Positions 62,301 to 64,000 of a stretch of 64,000 bases of DNA are shown piece by piece (position 1 is the stretch's first letter; each line of letters begins with the position of its first letter). The notes under the pieces are model-generated. The model saw only the letters and a program-made list of their open reading frames with translations, did no database searches and was not told the origin of the DNA. A program made the translations under genes and the position numbers. This DNA comes from Symbiodinium natans (lineage: Eukaryota > Sar > Dinophyceae > Suessiales > Symbiodiniaceae): the NCBI GenBank assembly GCA_905221605.1, contig CAJNDS010002323.1, forward strand, positions 124,001-188,000. Direction: 5' to 3'.

Positions 62301-63122
62301 ACGGGACCCTGAAAAGAAAGAACGTGTGGGGTTTAGGGCTTATAAGCCCATAGGGTTGCCCATCAGAAGGTATAGGGGGACAGCTCTCTGTGTAGACTCG
62401 TCCAAACCGCTCTTACCAGATGGTCGTTCTACATGAGGCGACCAACCCAACAAGATGAGTACACCGCAGTGGTCCCGTGATGGTCGGAAGGTCCGCATCT
62501 TGGAGGGTAGGGGCGCCCTAAACCTGGAAGCCCCAGACCTTTTTAGATTCCCAAACCCTAAGCACTGCAACTTCCCAAACCCCAAGCCCTTACACCCTGT
62601 AGTGCCCTAAACCCTAAGCTAAACCTTGGACCCTAAACCTGATCCAATGCGATCCAGTGGGCCATTTGACATCTCCAGGCCTAAGAAGAAGACCATGTGC
62701 GCCAGGGTAATTAGCCTGAGATGTCGGGGGTTTGCAATATTAGGGGTACCTTATTGGGGTCCTTATTAGAAGGTAATCCTACTATTTGGGGGACTAATAT
62801 AGGGATCCCCTATTTTTGTAAACTCCCATGTGGGGGTTGAGGCGTTGGTCAACACTCACCCTAAACCCCTAAGCTTTATGACCCTAAACTTGTGGGGTTT
62901 AGGGCTTAGGGTTTGACGGGATAAGGAACATACTAGAATTGAGACTCCCCGAACGGGGCCTAAGATTTTGTTCTGCAGCTTGGGTCTTAGGGTTTCAAGG
63001 TTTAGGGACCCCTCCGAAGAACCCAAACGGCTGAAGCTTCCATCAGGTTTAGGGCCAGGGTTATACGGGCTTACGGCTCAAGGGTTCAGGGGTCAGGGGG
63101 GTCGGATTCTGGCTGAGTTTTT
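62301..63122. other. No firm gene; one decayed foldback element
   Basis: 62726-62835 has foldback character (GGGGGTTTGCAATATTAGGG on the left, TTTTTGTAAACTCCC on the right), possibly related to the element at 7305. An island at 62400-62510 is open on both strands. Confidence 0.4.
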
Positions 63123-64000
63123 TGCCCTTGCCCCTGACGCCCAGCCAGGGGCCAACTGATGCTCATGATGCTCGCCGTCATTGCCCCTGACGCCCAGCGA
63201 GGGGCCAACTGATGCTCATGATGCTCGCCGTCGGTTCCCTGACACGCAGTGAGGGGCCAACTGATGCTCATGATGCTCGCCGTCGTTTCCCCTGACGGCC
63301 AGCGAGGGGCCAACTGATGCTCATGATGCTCGCCGTCATTAGCCAACTGATGCTCATGATGCTCGCCGTCGTTTCCCCTGACACCCAGCGAGGGGCCAAC
63401 TGATGCTCATGATGCTCGCTGTCATTGCCCCTGACGCCCAGCGAGGGGCCAACTGATGCTCATGATGCTCGCCGTCGGCTCCCCTGACACCCAGCGAGGG
63501 GCCAACTGATGCTCATGATGCTCGCCGTCATTGCCACGGACACCCAGCGAGGGGCCAACTGATGCTCATGATGCTCGCCGTCGGTTCCCTGACACGCAGT
63601 GAGGGGCCAACTGATGCTCATGATGCTCGCCGTCGTTTCCCCTGACGGCCAGCGAGGGGCCAACTGATGCTCATGATGCTCGCCGTCATTGCCACTGACA
63701 CCCAGCGAGGGGCCAACTGATGCTCATGATGCTCGCCGTCATTGCCGCTGACACCCAGCGAGAGCCAACTGATGCTCATGATGCTCGCCGTCGTTTCCCC
63801 TGACACCCAGCGAGGGGCCAACTGATGCTCATGATGCTCGCTGTCATTGCCCCTGACGCCCAGCGAGGGGCCAACTGATGCTCATGATGCTCGCCGTTGG
63901 CTCCCCTGACACCCAGCGAGGGGCCAACTGATGCTCATGATGCTCGCCGTCATTGCCACGGACACCCAGCGAGGGGCCAACTGATGCTCATGATGCTCGC
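63123..64000. repeat. 53-bp minisatellite, array 2 (17 units, runs off the window end)
   Basis: The unit is the same as in array 1 but more uniform; the core CCAACTGATGCTCATGATGC is invariant in all 17 copies while linkers vary. A higher-order period of about 421 bp (eight units) is visible: the rare linker CATTGCCACGGACACCC occurs near 63528 and 63949. Confidence 0.96.

Overview
The window looks like nuclear DNA of a dinoflagellate, probably of the Suessiales/Symbiodinium type. Four things point there. (1) Telomere-like TTTAGGG/CCCTAAA heptamers and decayed variants are spread over nearly all non-coding DNA. (2) A Ty1/copia-type element has a Gag with a CCCH plus a CCHC zinc finger. (3) An ankyrin-repeat gene has the N-terminal ubiquitin-like segment common in that group. 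(4) Reading frames join cleanly only if introns with GC donors are allowed next to GT donors, with AG|G acceptors. The assignment is from pattern recognition; no database search was possible.

Layout. 1-6166: minus-strand copia-like element, its 3' half beyond base 1 (three ORFs: Pro/Gly-rich N-terminal Gag, Gag core with zinc fingers, Pol with protease, a cytosine-methyltransferase-like segment and DDE integrase). 6.2-22.6 kb: sparse, mostly minus-strand short exon-like islands in telomere-motif-rich DNA. 22.6-27.3 kb: minus-strand multi-exon ankyrin gene, the best-supported host gene. 28.4-28.8 kb: two more minus-strand exons. 30.9-33.3 kb: two adjoining blocks of palindromic satellite. 37.1-37.5 kb: a foldback element whose core is a 270-bp telomeric array, with 9-bp flanking direct repeats. 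40-51 kb: scattered exon islands, foldback (MITE-like) elements and simple repeats. 52.1-53.4 kb: plus-strand, 5'-truncated LINE with an RNase H domain and a (TCA)n tail. 51-62 kb: minus-strand exon islands, several of them coiled coil, perhaps one or more long genes, with an intronless frameshifted gene (55.6-57.0 kb) between them. 59.7-60.5 and 63.1-64.0 kb: two arrays of one 53-bp minisatellite.

Most striking architecture: exon islands tend to be bracketed on either strand as CCCTAAA-exon-TTTAGGG. Introns on the sense strand therefore tend to start G-rich (TTTAGGG) and end with its complement (CCCTAAA), so intron ends could pair. Recent insertions (copia, LINE, intronless gene) lack the motif inside. 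Exon calls outside the ankyrin gene are by-eye candidates: frames were read by hand and some islands are open on both strands.
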